Origin: Geomobilibacter sp964432205
Lineage (GTDB): Bacteria; Desulfobacterota; Desulfuromonadia; Geobacterales; DSM-12255
Length of the DNA: 64,000 nt
Assembly: GCA_964432205.1 (NCBI GenBank)
Contig: CAYSMK010000028.1
Span: 5,020-69,019, forward strand
Direction of reading: 5' to 3'
Part shown: one piece after another, positions 33,651-43,602 of the stretch
Position numbering within the stretch: the first letter of the stretch is position 1
Layout of the letters: each line of letters opens with the position of its first letter
Program-made: the position numbers and the translations under genes
Notes under the pieces: model-generated
Databases searched by the model: none
Seen by the model: only the letters and a program-made list of their open reading frames with translations
What the model was told of the DNA's origin: nothing

Positions 33651-34460
33651 ATGAAAATGCGTGCTGGAGTCCTGGTCGCCATCTTCTGTTCCTTTCAGAT
33701 TACGACAGCAGGCGCGGAATCGATCAAGCTTGCCGGTTCGGGGCAGATGATCCCCCTGATCAACGAATTGAGCAAGGGATACATGAAAAAGAATCCCCAG
33801 GATACGGTTGAGGTGAACCAGAAGTCGCTGGGACAGATGGGGGGTGTCATGGCGGTGAGCAAGGGGGTGATCGACATTGCCATGTCGGCCCGTAATCTCG
33901 ACACCAACGAAAAGAAGCTGCAGGTTCAGGCCTATGAAATTGCCAAGGTTGCCGGGCTCTTTGCCGTCAATGCCGCAACGCCGGTCACGTCGCTTACCAG
34001 CCAGCAGGTATGTGACATCTATGGCGGCAAGATCAGGAACTGGTCCCAGGTGGGCGGACCGAACGCTGCAATTCTGCCGCTGACCCGGCCGGAGAACGAC
34101 TCGACCAAGATTGCCGTGCGGCAGGGTATTGCCTGCTTCGAAAAGCTGAAGGAGGCGGAGGAGGTCAGGTCCATGCCCAAGGCCAAGGACATGCTTACTG
34201 AGTTGACCGGCAAGGCAAACACCCTCGGCATGATCGATGCGGTATCCTTAGCCGATGCCGGGGGCAAACTCAAGGCGGTGAAGGTTGATGGCAAGGATTT
34301 CACCTCGTCGGAGCAGAGCCCCATCATGCACCATTACAATCTCGTGCTTGGCAAGAACCGGAGCGACGCGATCGTGCGGTTCCTCCAGTTCGTCAGGTCA
34401 CCCGAAGGGCAGGCGATCATCAAGCGCGAGAAGGCTTCGCCCGTCCCGTTTGTGATGTAG
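33651..34460 (+). CDS. PstS-like periplasmic substrate-binding protein
   Basis: 269 residues from ATG 33651 (GGAGG six bases upstream). Signal peptide (about 1-23, FCSFQITTAGA), then a PBP type II domain opening IKLAGSGQMIPLINELS and continuing DIAMSARNLD, similar to phosphate-binding PstS. No pstCAB is near. It is followed 47 bases later by a chemoreceptor-like gene, so it may be a sensory binding protein for phosphate or a related anion rather than a transport subunit. Confidence 0.82.
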   Translation: MKMRAGVLVAIFCSFQITTAGAESIKLAGSGQMIPLINELSKGYMKKNPQDTVEVNQKSLGQMGGVMAVSKGVIDIAMSARNLDTNEKKLQVQAYEIAKVAGLFAVNAATPVTSLTSQQVCDIYGGKIRNWSQVGGPNAAILPLTRPENDSTKIAVRQGIACFEKLKEAEEVRSMPKAKDMLTELTGKANTLGMIDAVSLADAGGKLKAVKVDGKDFTSSEQSPIMHHYNLVLGKNRSDAIVRFLQFVRSPEGQAIIKREKASPVPFVM

Positions 34461-34507
34461 TTCCAATGTTCCGGTCCGTAACGAACCGTTAGCGAAAGCC
34501 TTTGGTC

Positions 34508-36628
34508 ATGGCCACTCACAGCATTTCTCGAAAATTTCTGTTCCGCCTGCTCCTGGTGCTATTCCTCGGCCAGATTGTCATTGGTGCGTGGAGTTATATG
34601 GATCGCCGCACCACTGGCGAAGAGAACCTTCAGCGCAAGGCAACGGTGCAGGCAAGGATGCTGGCGGCCATTGCCTCGCGCTCCATGAGCGACTTCGACT
34701 TCACCTACCTGGGAGTGGTTGTCGATGAAACCATGAAAGATCCTGATATCCGCAAGGTGACGCTGGCGGACAAGGACGGCACGGCCCTTCTCGAGAACGG
34801 TACCAAGGCTAAGGGGGAAGACCTTCGCACCATAGAGGTGCCGGTCATGGTTGGCGGTGACGCGGCTGCCAAGCTGGTCGTCAGGTATTCCGGCGCGGGG
34901 CTGCACAAGCGGCTGCTGCATCAGCTGCTACTCAACGTGGCTCTCCAGGTGGGGGTATTCTTTGTATTGTCCCTGACCATCCTTTTCTTCTTCCGCCGGC
35001 ACCTGGGGAAAAAGATCGCTGCCATCAATGAGGCCATCGAGCATATCCGGGAAGGTGACCTGACCAGACAGATTCCCTCCCTGGGAGATGATGAGTTCGG
35101 CGACATCGCCAAGGGGCTCAACTTCATGGCTGACCAGCTGCATTCGACGGTCTCCCGGCTTGCCTCCATCGGGAACGGGCTGGCCTCGGCCATGGAGTCG
35201 TTGAATGCCAACTTTGCAACGGTCGGTTCTTCGGCGCGCACGCAACAGCAGTCTACCGAGAAGGTACTGAACGATATTTCCGATGCGTCCGCTGCCCAGC
35301 AGCGGATCCTTGACAATACCAACAGCCTGGCTGCGCTCTCGCAGGCCAATTCGACCGCACTCGATGAAATCAGTTCCACCTTTACCGAGACCGAAGCGAA
35401 CATCGATTCCCTCAATGTGAATGTCAACGTGATCTATTCCACCATTGCCCAGTTGAACCAATCGGCCAAAGGGGTGGCGAGCGTGGTTGACAACGCCTCC
35501 AGCGCGGCTGCGGATACGGCCGGATCGGTGAGGGCGATCAACGACCTGGTGCAGACGATCGACGGGGCAGTAACGGCCACCTCTTCGCTCAGTGATCAGG
35601 TCATTGGTGTTGTTTCCGAAAAGGGGATCGTGCAGGTTGAAAACGCCATAGCGAGCATGGAGCAGATAAAGTCGTTCGTCTCCTCGCTGACCATGACCAT
35701 GTCCCAACTGGATACCCGTTCCAAGGACGTGGCAAAGATCCTTGCCGTTATCCGGGAGGTAACCGACCAGGCCCACCTGCTGAGTCTCAACGCCCAGATC
35801 ATTGCCGGCCAGGCGGGTGAGCACGGCCGGAGTTTTGCCGTGGTCGCCAACGAAATGAAGCTGCATTCGGCCAAGACCGCCGCCTCCACCAAGGAGATCG
35901 AGTCGATCATCCAGGCAATCCGCGGCCAGATCACGGCGGCAGTCGATGAAACCCACAATACCTTCCTTACGGTTACCGACGGGAGCCGGATAGTCTCAAG
36001 TGCCGGAGCCGCGTTGCACGAGGTTCTCGACGCATCCCGGCGCTCCGCGGAAATGGTCAAGGGGATCGAGCTTTCAACCAAGGAGCAGAGCCGTCTCGCC
36101 TCCCATATTCTGGGTGTGGTCAGCAAGCTGGAGACCGTCAACCGTGAAGTCAAGCGGGCCACCGATGAGGAAGTGCAGAGCATCGTCTACCTGGAAGAGG
36201 GTTTACGCGCCATACGTGACTCCATGGAGGTGACCCGCAGCGCTACCCAGGAGCAGGGGGCTTCTCTGGAGGTCATTACCGGCAATATCCAGTCCGCCAA
36301 TGCCAAGACCGGCGAGATTGCGGCCGCATCGCTGCAGCAGAAGAATGTGAACGGGCTTATTTCCGAATCGATGCGCACCATCATGGCCCACGGTGGGAAT
36401 ACCCTGGCTGCCGTTCAGGATGCGGCCGGGAGAATTTCGACAATTTATCGGGATGTTGAACTGTTACGGCGTGAGATGGGTATGTTCAGGGTTTCGGATC
36501 AGCAGTCCGACCAGCTTGCAGACGAGCCTGGCGACCAGCTTTCTGAGCAATTAGCCGTTGACACCCGTAACGAAAAAGGTTATACAACTACCGGCCTTGA
36601 CACCAACGTGTCATCCAGAGATGTGTAA
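34508..36628 (+). CDS. Methyl-accepting chemotaxis protein-like with altered signalling tip
   Basis: 706 residues. A membrane helix (about 10-30), a short periplasmic domain (about 31-135), a second helix (about 138-160), a HAMP domain (about 165-215) and a long cytoplasmic coiled coil. The hairpin tip (about 420-445) reads HLLSLNAQIIAGQAGEHGRSFAVV in pieces: in the family consensus EAARAGE, E is replaced by I, A by G and the trimer-contact R by Q. Ser/Thr-rich coils remain. Signalling through CheA/CheW in the standard way is doubtful. The small periplasmic domain and the binding-protein gene upstream suggest a joint sensor. Confidence 0.82.
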   Translation: MATHSISRKFLFRLLLVLFLGQIVIGAWSYMDRRTTGEENLQRKATVQARMLAAIASRSMSDFDFTYLGVVVDETMKDPDIRKVTLADKDGTALLENGTKAKGEDLRTIEVPVMVGGDAAAKLVVRYSGAGLHKRLLHQLLLNVALQVGVFFVLSLTILFFFRRHLGKKIAAINEAIEHIREGDLTRQIPSLGDDEFGDIAKGLNFMADQLHSTVSRLASIGNGLASAMESLNANFATVGSSARTQQQSTEKVLNDISDASAAQQRILDNTNSLAALSQANSTALDEISSTFTETEANIDSLNVNVNVIYSTIAQLNQSAKGVASVVDNASSAAADTAGSVRAINDLVQTIDGAVTATSSLSDQVIGVVSEKGIVQVENAIASMEQIKSFVSSLTMTMSQLDTRSKDVAKILAVIREVTDQAHLLSLNAQIIAGQAGEHGRSFAVVANEMKLHSAKTAASTKEIESIIQAIRGQITAAVDETHNTFLTVTDGSRIVSSAGAALHEVLDASRRSAEMVKGIELSTKEQSRLASHILGVVSKLETVNREVKRATDEEVQSIVYLEEGLRAIRDSMEVTRSATQEQGASLEVITGNIQSANAKTGEIAAASLQQKNVNGLISESMRTIMAHGGNTLAAVQDAAGRISTIYRDVELLRREMGMFRVSDQQSDQLADEPGDQLSEQLAVDTRNEKGYTTTGLDTNVSSRDV

Positions 36629-36629
36629 C

Positions 36630-36704
36630 GGCGGCGTAGCCAAGTGGTAAGGCAGAGCTCTGCAAAAGCTCCATTCAGCGGTTCAAATCCGCTCGCCGCC
36701 TCCA
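36630..36704 (+). tRNA. tRNA-Cys (GCA)
   Basis: Acceptor GGCGGCG (36630-36636) pairs with CGCCGCC (36694-36700); the anticodon loop CTGCAAA (36660-36666) holds GCA; the T arm has GGTTCAAATCC; discriminator T at 36701 (U73, the Cys identity base) and CCA encoded at 36702-36704. All arms fold. Confidence 0.97.
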
Positions 36705-36710
36705 GATAAA

Positions 36711-36741
36711 AGCTGACCCACAGAGTGGGTCGGCTTTTTTT
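36711..36741 (+). terminator. Intrinsic terminator after tRNA-Cys
   Basis: An 11-bp stem, AGCTGACCCAC with GTGGGTCGGCT (one G-T wobble), a three-base loop and seven T, directly after the tRNA CCA. Confidence 0.88.
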
Positions 36742-36767
36742 ATATTTTTTTCAGGCAAGGAACCGTG

Positions 36768-39422
36768 ATGTCGCAGCCGGAGCCCCGCAATCAGACCCAG
36801 ACGCCATCGGCCGAACTGACGCCGATGATGCGACAGTACCTGGAGATCAAGGCCCAGTATCCCGACGCCATTCTCTTCTTCCGCCTGGGCGATTTCTACG
36901 AGATGTTCCTGGATGATGCGGTCAGGGCTTCCCGCATCCTGGACATAACCCTGACGTCGCGCGGCAAGGGGGGCGACGGCAGCGAGATCCCGCTGTGCGG
37001 CATACCGTACCATTCCGCAGCTCCCTATCTGGCCAAGCTGATCGAGGCTGGCGAAAAAGTGGCCATCTGCGAACAGGTGGAGGACCCGAAAAGCGTCAAG
37101 GGGATCGTCCGCCGGGAGGTGGTGCGGGTGGTCACCCCGGGTCTGGTGATGGACGGCGATAACCTGGCCCCGAAGGAGAACAACTACCTGCTCTGCCTCG
37201 TTCCGCAGGAGACGGCCGAGATGGGGCTGGCCTACCTTGATCTCTCCACCGGCGAATTCAGGGTAACTGAACTGTCCGGGCTAGATGCGGCCATTGCCGA
37301 GATCGCCTGCGTGAAACCGAGGGAAATTCTCCTGCCGGCGATGGCGCGTGACACCGGCCTCCTCGCCTCTCTGGGGCCGCTCGGGGCCGATTGCCTGGTC
37401 AGCTGGCTGGAGGAGTGGGCCTTCGATGCCGAGTACGGCCGCCGTCTTTTTCAGCGGCAGTTTGCGGCTCACCCCGAGTCCATGGGGTGTGGGGGGATGC
37501 GGACCGGTGTACAGGCTGCGGCGGCCATCCTTCACTATCTCTACGATACCCAGAAGGGAGAGGTGGCCCACATCAGGGAGCTCCACCCCTACCAGACCAG
37601 GGAGTTTCTGGTGCTGGACGAGGCAACGCGGCGCAACCTGGAGCTCACCGCCACCATGGCGGAGGGGAAACGCCGCGGCTCGCTCCTCGGACTGCTGGAC
37701 AAGACCGTCACCGCCATGGGGGGGCGAAAGCTCAAGCAGTGGATCAACTATCCGCTGGCTGCGGTCGAGCCGATTCTGGAGCGCCAGGAGGCCGTGGACG
37801 AGTTTTTCCGTGATCCTGCCTGGCGCACGGCACTCGCCGAGGCGCTGGAAGGGGTGTACGACCTGGAGCGGCTGAACGGCCGGATCAGCATGGCTTCGGC
37901 CTCGGCCAAGGATCTGGCGGCCCTCCGGTGTTCCCTGGAGAGGGTTCCGCTTCTCCTTACCCATCTCGCCGGGGCCGAATCCCCGCTCGTGCAGCGCATT
38001 CGCGATGAGATCGATCCCCTGGAGGAGATGACTGACCTGATCCGGCGGGGGGTGGTGGAAAATCCCCCCTTCATTCTCCGCGAGGGTGGCATCATTGCCG
38101 AAGGGTACCATCCGGAGCTGGATGAACTGCGGGCCATCAGCCGGGAGGGGAAGGGATTCATCGCCCGGCTGGAGGCGCAGGAGCGTGCCAGGACCGGGAT
38201 CGGTTCCCTGAAGATCCGCTACAACAAGGTGTTCGGCTATTACATCGAGGTGACCAAGGCCAATCTGGCCGAGGTGCCGGCCGACTATCTCCGCCGCCAG
38301 ACCCTGGCCAATGCCGAGCGGTTCATCACCCCGGAGCTGAAGGAGTACGAGGACAAGGTCCTGGGTGCCGAGGAGCGGATCGTCGACCTGGAGTATCAAC
38401 TCTTCCAGGAGATTCGCCAGCAGGTGGCCGAACAAGGCGCACGTATCGCCCGGACCGCTGACCGGCTTGCCACCCTGGACGTCCTGGTTGCACTGGCAAC
38501 CGTGGCCCACGAATACGATTACTGCCGCCCGCTCGTTGACGACAGCGACGTCATCGCCATCAACGCCGGCCGGCACCCGGTGGTGGAGGCGCTCTCGCCC
38601 ACCGAGCGGTTCGTGGCCAACGACACCTATCTCGATGGTCAGGAGAACCAGCTCCAGATCATCACCGGTCCGAACATGGCCGGCAAGTCGACCTTCATGC
38701 GCCAGGTTGCGATCATCACCCTGCTGGCCCAGATGGGGAGCTTCGTGCCGGCTTCTGATGCGCGCATCGGCGTGGTGGACCGGATCTTCACCCGGGTCGG
38801 CGCCTCGGACAACCTGAGTCGGGGCCATTCCACCTTCATGCTGGAGATGATCGAAACCGCCACGATCCTTCGCCATGCCACGCCGAAAAGCCTGGTGGTC
38901 CTGGATGAGATCGGCCGCGGGACCTCCACCTTCGACGGCGTTTCCATCGCCTGGGCCGTGGCCGAGTTCCTGCACGACAGGGCCGAACACAGGGCCAGGA
39001 CCCTCTTTGCCACCCATTACCACGAACTGACCGAGCTGTCCGTCACCCGCCCCGGGGTGAAGAACTTCAACGTGGCGGTCAGGGAGTGGAACGATCAGAT
39101 CATTTTCCTGCGCACCATCGTCCCGGGCGGGGCTTCCCATTCCTACGGGATACAGGTGGCCCGCCTGGCCGGACTCCCCATGGCGGTCATCGACCGGGCC
39201 AAGGAGATCCTGGTCAACCTGGAAAAGGGAGAGTACGTGGCCGAAGGGGTCCCCCGGATCGCCCGCGGAAAAAGGGTCGCCGAGGCGAAGGCGTCTCCCC
39301 AGATGGCCCTTTTTGCCGACGATACCGACCTGCTCCGCCAGCGACTGAAGGGGATAACCATTGCCTCGCTCACCCCCCTGGAGGCGTTGAATCTGCTGGA
39401 TGAACTGAAAAGGATGATCTGA
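36768..39422 (+). CDS. mutS: DNA mismatch repair protein MutS
   Basis: 884 residues from ATG 36768 (AAGGA upstream; GTG 36765 precedes). The mismatch-binding F-x-E is F43-Y44-E45 in GDFYEMF. The ATPase has Walker A GPNMAGKST (about residue 630), Walker B VVLDEIGRGTSTFDG and ATHYHEL. Domains I-V complete, of standard length. Binds mismatches with MutL (not in the window). The next gene starts one base after its stop. Confidence 0.96.
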   Translation: MSQPEPRNQTQTPSAELTPMMRQYLEIKAQYPDAILFFRLGDFYEMFLDDAVRASRILDITLTSRGKGGDGSEIPLCGIPYHSAAPYLAKLIEAGEKVAICEQVEDPKSVKGIVRREVVRVVTPGLVMDGDNLAPKENNYLLCLVPQETAEMGLAYLDLSTGEFRVTELSGLDAAIAEIACVKPREILLPAMARDTGLLASLGPLGADCLVSWLEEWAFDAEYGRRLFQRQFAAHPESMGCGGMRTGVQAAAAILHYLYDTQKGEVAHIRELHPYQTREFLVLDEATRRNLELTATMAEGKRRGSLLGLLDKTVTAMGGRKLKQWINYPLAAVEPILERQEAVDEFFRDPAWRTALAEALEGVYDLERLNGRISMASASAKDLAALRCSLERVPLLLTHLAGAESPLVQRIRDEIDPLEEMTDLIRRGVVENPPFILREGGIIAEGYHPELDELRAISREGKGFIARLEAQERARTGIGSLKIRYNKVFGYYIEVTKANLAEVPADYLRRQTLANAERFITPELKEYEDKVLGAEERIVDLEYQLFQEIRQQVAEQGARIARTADRLATLDVLVALATVAHEYDYCRPLVDDSDVIAINAGRHPVVEALSPTERFVANDTYLDGQENQLQIITGPNMAGKSTFMRQVAIITLLAQMGSFVPASDARIGVVDRIFTRVGASDNLSRGHSTFMLEMIETATILRHATPKSLVVLDEIGRGTSTFDGVSIAWAVAEFLHDRAEHRARTLFATHYHELTELSVTRPGVKNFNVAVREWNDQIIFLRTIVPGGASHSYGIQVARLAGLPMAVIDRAKEILVNLEKGEYVAEGVPRIARGKRVAEAKASPQMALFADDTDLLRQRLKGITIASLTPLEALNLLDELKRMI

Positions 39423-39423
39423 G

Positions 39424-40797
39424 ATGGTGCGATCGAGACACCTCTTCCGCCTGCTTACCGCACTCATGCTGCTGTTCCTGGTTGCCGGCCGGGCCGGCGG
39501 CGAGGAGCGTGCAGACTCTCCCCGCAAAAAGGGCTCTACTACCCGGAAGTCAACCGGCAAGAAGGTGGAGAAGGGGGGCAAGAAGGGTGGCAAGCAGGTC
39601 AGGAAGGTGGGGAAGGTGGGGAAGGTGACGCCGGCCGCTCTGCCGAAAGCCGCTGTACCGGAGACAAAGCCACCCCTGGCCGTGGTGAAGGAGATCCGTT
39701 CCTGGTCAACGCCGGACTACACCCGGGTGGCAGTGACGCTCGACCGGGAGGTGTCTTTTGAAAAGCACCAGATAGCCCAGAGCCCGGGATCGCAGTATCT
39801 GTCGCGCCTCTATTTTGATATCAACGGCGCCAAGGTGGGGCCGGGGGTGAAGGACCTCTCCATCGGCGACGGTTTCCTGAAGACCGCCCGGGTCGGCCAG
39901 TACCGTCAGGATACGGTGCGGGTTGTGCTGGACGTGGATCACGTGAAGGACCACAAGATCTTCACCTTTTCCGACCCGTTCCGGATCATCGTGGACGTGA
40001 AGGGGGAGCGGCGGGAGGAGATCAGCCGGTTGGACACGAACATCCAGCCCCTGGTCCCCCAGCCCGAAGCGAAGAAAGAAGAGATAACGGAACCGGAGAA
40101 ACCGGCGGTTCCGTTCAAACCGGGCAAGGTCAGGCGGATCGTGGTCGATCCGGGGCATGGCGGCAAGGACCCGGGGGCCATCGGCCAGGGCGGGCTCCAG
40201 GAAAAGGATGTGGTGCTGGCCATGGGGCTGATGCTGTCGCGGAAGCTCCGCGACGAGCTCGGCATTGACGTGGTCATGACCCGCTCCAGCGACATCTTCA
40301 TCGAACTGCAGGAGCGGACCGCCATTGCCAATCAGGTCGGGGCCGACCTGTTCGTCTCCGTCCATGCCAATGCCTCGCTGAACCGGAATGCCAGCGGCGT
40401 CGAAACCTATTACCTGAACCTGGCCAAGACCGAGAAGGCGGCGCAACTGGCGGCCCGCGAAAACGGCACATCCCTCGAGAAGGTGAGCCTGTTGCAGGCG
40501 GTCCTTTTCGACCTGATGGCCAACTACAAGCTGAACGACTCGGCACACCTGGCCGAGGAGGTGCAAAAGTCCCTCCACCGGAAGGTGAGCGGCGAGTATG
40601 CGAACGTGAAAAACCTGGGGGTGAAGCAGGGGCCGTTCTACGTGCTGGTGGGAGCCACCATGCCGAGCATTCTGGTGGAAACCGCCTTCATCAGCAATGA
40701 GCGCGAGGAAGGGCGCCTCCAGGACCCGCAGTTCCAGGAAACGGCCGTGGCCGGCATCGTTGACGGCATCAGGGCGTATATCGCAAGTCTTAAATAA
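39424..40797 (+). CDS. N-acetylmuramoyl-L-alanine amidase (AmiC type)
   Basis: 457 residues. Signal peptide (about 1-28), a Lys-rich linker (about 35-75) that contains a 9-bp repeated segment coding KVGKVGKV, an AMIN domain (about 85-190), then Amidase_3 with VVDPGHGGKDPGAIG (zinc His), the Glu after it and SVHANASLNRNASGVETYYL, ending in ETAFISNERE (catalytic Glu region). It cleaves the stem peptide from MurNAc at division. A 7-bp repeat array begins at the base after its stop. Confidence 0.92.
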   Translation: MVRSRHLFRLLTALMLLFLVAGRAGGEERADSPRKKGSTTRKSTGKKVEKGGKKGGKQVRKVGKVGKVTPAALPKAAVPETKPPLAVVKEIRSWSTPDYTRVAVTLDREVSFEKHQIAQSPGSQYLSRLYFDINGAKVGPGVKDLSIGDGFLKTARVGQYRQDTVRVVLDVDHVKDHKIFTFSDPFRIIVDVKGERREEISRLDTNIQPLVPQPEAKKEEITEPEKPAVPFKPGKVRRIVVDPGHGGKDPGAIGQGGLQEKDVVLAMGLMLSRKLRDELGIDVVMTRSSDIFIELQERTAIANQVGADLFVSVHANASLNRNASGVETYYLNLAKTEKAAQLAARENGTSLEKVSLLQAVLFDLMANYKLNDSAHLAEEVQKSLHRKVSGEYANVKNLGVKQGPFYVLVGATMPSILVETAFISNEREEGRLQDPQFQETAVAGIVDGIRAYIASLK

Positions 40798-40860
40798 CGT
40801 GCTGCGTGCTGCGTTCAGCGTGCTGAAAACCTTGAACGCAGCACGCAGCACGCTGAACGC
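40798..40860 (+). repeat. 7-bp repeat array and 20-bp inverted repeat after the amidase stop
   Basis: Nine 7-bp words, including CGTGCTG three times and AGCACGC twice. The array forms a perfect 20-bp inverted repeat (40798-40817 with 40833-40852, 15-base loop). It starts at the base after the stop and ends 16 bases before glnD. No T-run. Confidence 0.9.
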
Positions 40861-40875
40861 AATCAGAGAGAGATC

Positions 40876-43602
40876 ATGCCCGAAAACATGGAGTTTGCCC
40901 TCGATCAGTACTTCCCCGATGAATCCCAGAACGTCGGTGATGCCGGCCGCGCCTCCTTCAACGAAAAGCGCCCCCTCTATCTGGCTGCCAGCAAACGGTT
41001 CTTCAGCCATTACCGCGAGCAGATAAGGGTGCAGCATGCCGCAGGGGCGAGCGGCGCCTGGACGGTCCAGGCGATCACCGCCATGACCGACAAGCTCATC
41101 TGCCGACTGTTTGCATCGATCCTGAACGATCTCCACCAGGCGGAGATGATCGGCGACAAGCTGGTGCTGGCGGCGGTGGGCGGTTATGGCCGCGGCGAAC
41201 TGAACCCCTTTTCCGATATTGACCTGATGTTCCTCCACAGCGGCATCGATAGCCAGCTGATCGAGGAGATAGCCCAGAAGCTCCTCTATTTCCTCTGGGA
41301 CATGCGGCTCGAAGTGGGGTATTCCGTCCGGACCATTCCCGATTGCGTGGAAATGGCCCGGAGCGACAGCACCATCAGGACCGCGCTCTTGGACAGCCGC
41401 TACCTGATCGGGAGCCTGCAGCTGTTCAAGGAGTTCGAGAAGGTCAGGACCGCCCAGATCCTGATGAAGGGAGGCAACGCCTTCATCAGGGAAAAGGTGG
41501 ATGAGCAGAAAAAACGGCGGGAAAAGTACGGGGCGTCGGTCTATCTCCTGGAGCCGAACATCAAGGAAGGTGAGGGGGGGCTCAGGGACCTGCACTCCGC
41601 CATGTGGGTGGCCAAGATCAAGTACAAGATCGACCAGCCGCGGGAGCTCATCGTCAAGGGGGTGCTTTCCGAGGAGGAACTGGACAGCTACTACGCGGCG
41701 CTCGACTATCTGTGGCGAATCAGAAACGAGCTCCACTACCGGGCGGGCAGGAAGAGCGATCAGCTCACGTTCGACGCCCAGACCCACCTGGCCGCGTTCT
41801 TCGGCTACACGGACCGGGGAAAGGTGCTGGCGGTCGAGGAGTTCATGCGCGATTATTATCTGCATGCGACCCGGGTCGAGCATTACTCGGCCATGCTCAT
41901 CGCCCGCAGTGCCCGGCAGGACGATGCGCCGTCCAAAATCCTCGGCTACTTCATCCGCCGTCCGATCGGCGAAGGGTTCTATGTCCTGAAAGGGGAACTG
42001 GTCATCCCTGACGAGTCGGTGATCCAGAAGGATCCTGCACGGCTCATGAAAATCTTCGAGTATGCCCAGAAGCAGGGGGTGGTGCTCAATATCCGGGTGA
42101 AGACCCTGATCCGGAAGAGTCTCGATCTGGTGAACGACAGGTTCCGGCGCAACAAGGAGGTGAACGCCTCGTTCTTCTCCATCCTGCGCAGCGAGCACAG
42201 CGTGGTGGAAACCCTGACCCTGATGCACCACCTGGAGTTCCTGAACCGCTTCATCCCCGAATTCGAGCGGATCTACTGCAAGGTCCAGCACGACCTCTAC
42301 CATATCTACACGGTCGACATCCATTCGCTGTTCTGTGTCGAGGAGATCGTCAAACTCTGGCGCGGAGAGTATCGCAAGGCGCTCCCCAATCTTACCAAGC
42401 TGGCCGCTGAAATCGACAAGCGGGAGCTCCTGCTGCTGGCAGTCCTGCTCCACGATATCGGCAAGGGAGAGGGGGGGGGGCATGCCGACAAGGGAGCCGA
42501 TCTCTGCCGGACCATCGCCCGCCGCATGGGGCTCTCCAGGGAAGACAGCGAGCGGCTCGATTTCCTGGTGAGAAGCCATCTGCTCTTTGCCCATATTGCC
42601 CAGCGGCGGGACCTGCACGACGAACGGATGATCATCGATTTCGCCCGCCAGATGCTGACCAGCGAAAACCTGAAGATGCTCTATCTGCTGACCTTCGCCG
42701 ATATCAAGGGAGTGGGGCCGGACGTCTGGACCGAATGGAAGGAGATGCTGCTGAACGAGCTGTACGAAAAAACCTACCAGGTGCTGGAGCGCGGTGATTT
42801 CCGCCTGGAGGCGAGCAGCGAGCGGGCGCGGAAGGTCAAGCGCACGGTGCTGGAACTGCTGGAGAACGAATATCCGGCAGCCCAGGTCCGGGAGGAACTG
42901 AAGGCCCTGACCACCCGCCACGTCCTTTCCCATGCACCGGCGGTCCTGGCCGACCACCTGCGCATCCTGCTCCGGTTGGGCGATGAACAGCTCATCATGG
43001 CGGTCTCCCACGAGCCGGAGAAGTCCTACTCGAACTTCACCATCGTCACCCACGACGTGCCGGGGCTGTTCGCCATGATCACCGGCGTCATGGCCGCCAA
43101 CGGGATCAACATCCTGGGGGCGCAGATCCATACCAGCAAGAATGGCAAGGCGCTGGACATCCTCCAGGTCAATTCTCCCCAGGGTTTCGTCATCACCGAC
43201 CAGAGCCGCTGGCAGCGGGTCGAGGACGACATGCGCCGGGTGCTGGCCCGCGAGGTGCAGGTGGAAACGCTGGTCCAGAAGCGGCGCCGGCCGACCCTGC
43301 TGGGCACCAAAGAGCGTCCCCGCTTCCCGACCAGCGTGGAAATCGACAACGAGGTCTCGGTCGATTATACGGTTGTCGATATCTACACCCACGACCAGAT
43401 CGGTCTTCTCTACCGGATCACCAGTACCTTGAAGGATCTGGGACTGTATATCGGCGTGGCCAAGATCTCCACCAAAGTGGACCAGGTAGCCGACGTCTTT
43501 TATGTGAAAGACATCTTCGGCCACAAGATTACGGCGGAGGAAAAGTTGGAGGAGATCAGGAAGCGGCTATTGACGGCCATCGATGAGGATGCGGCCCCGT
43601 GA
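40876..43602 (+). CDS. glnD: [Protein-PII] uridylyltransferase / uridylyl-removing enzyme
   Basis: 908 residues. Nucleotidyltransferase motif GGYGRGEL (102-109) and DID (114-116); HD domain with LLHDIGKGEG (about 531); two C-terminal ACT domains (VTHDVPGLFAMITGVMAANGINI and IYTHDQIGLLYRITSTLKDL) that sense glutamine. It uridylylates PII in low glutamine. The stop overlaps the GTG start of xerD (GTGA). Confidence 0.95.
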   Translation: MPENMEFALDQYFPDESQNVGDAGRASFNEKRPLYLAASKRFFSHYREQIRVQHAAGASGAWTVQAITAMTDKLICRLFASILNDLHQAEMIGDKLVLAAVGGYGRGELNPFSDIDLMFLHSGIDSQLIEEIAQKLLYFLWDMRLEVGYSVRTIPDCVEMARSDSTIRTALLDSRYLIGSLQLFKEFEKVRTAQILMKGGNAFIREKVDEQKKRREKYGASVYLLEPNIKEGEGGLRDLHSAMWVAKIKYKIDQPRELIVKGVLSEEELDSYYAALDYLWRIRNELHYRAGRKSDQLTFDAQTHLAAFFGYTDRGKVLAVEEFMRDYYLHATRVEHYSAMLIARSARQDDAPSKILGYFIRRPIGEGFYVLKGELVIPDESVIQKDPARLMKIFEYAQKQGVVLNIRVKTLIRKSLDLVNDRFRRNKEVNASFFSILRSEHSVVETLTLMHHLEFLNRFIPEFERIYCKVQHDLYHIYTVDIHSLFCVEEIVKLWRGEYRKALPNLTKLAAEIDKRELLLLAVLLHDIGKGEGGGHADKGADLCRTIARRMGLSREDSERLDFLVRSHLLFAHIAQRRDLHDERMIIDFARQMLTSENLKMLYLLTFADIKGVGPDVWTEWKEMLLNELYEKTYQVLERGDFRLEASSERARKVKRTVLELLENEYPAAQVREELKALTTRHVLSHAPAVLADHLRILLRLGDEQLIMAVSHEPEKSYSNFTIVTHDVPGLFAMITGVMAANGINILGAQIHTSKNGKALDILQVNSPQGFVITDQSRWQRVEDDMRRVLAREVQVETLVQKRRRPTLLGTKERPRFPTSVEIDNEVSVDYTVVDIYTHDQIGLLYRITSTLKDLGLYIGVAKISTKVDQVADVFYVKDIFGHKITAEEKLEEIRKRLLTAIDEDAAP

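Noticed and set aside
37281..39593. 770-codon minus-strand frame opposite mutS
   Set aside because: Antisense shadow; His/Gly/Pro-rich composition typical of such frames and no known motif.
39706..43524. Very long open frame on the minus strand (1272 codons) opposite the amidase and glnD
   Set aside because: Shadow of GC-rich coding on the plus strand; no ribosome site, no motif, and it crosses two well-supported genes.
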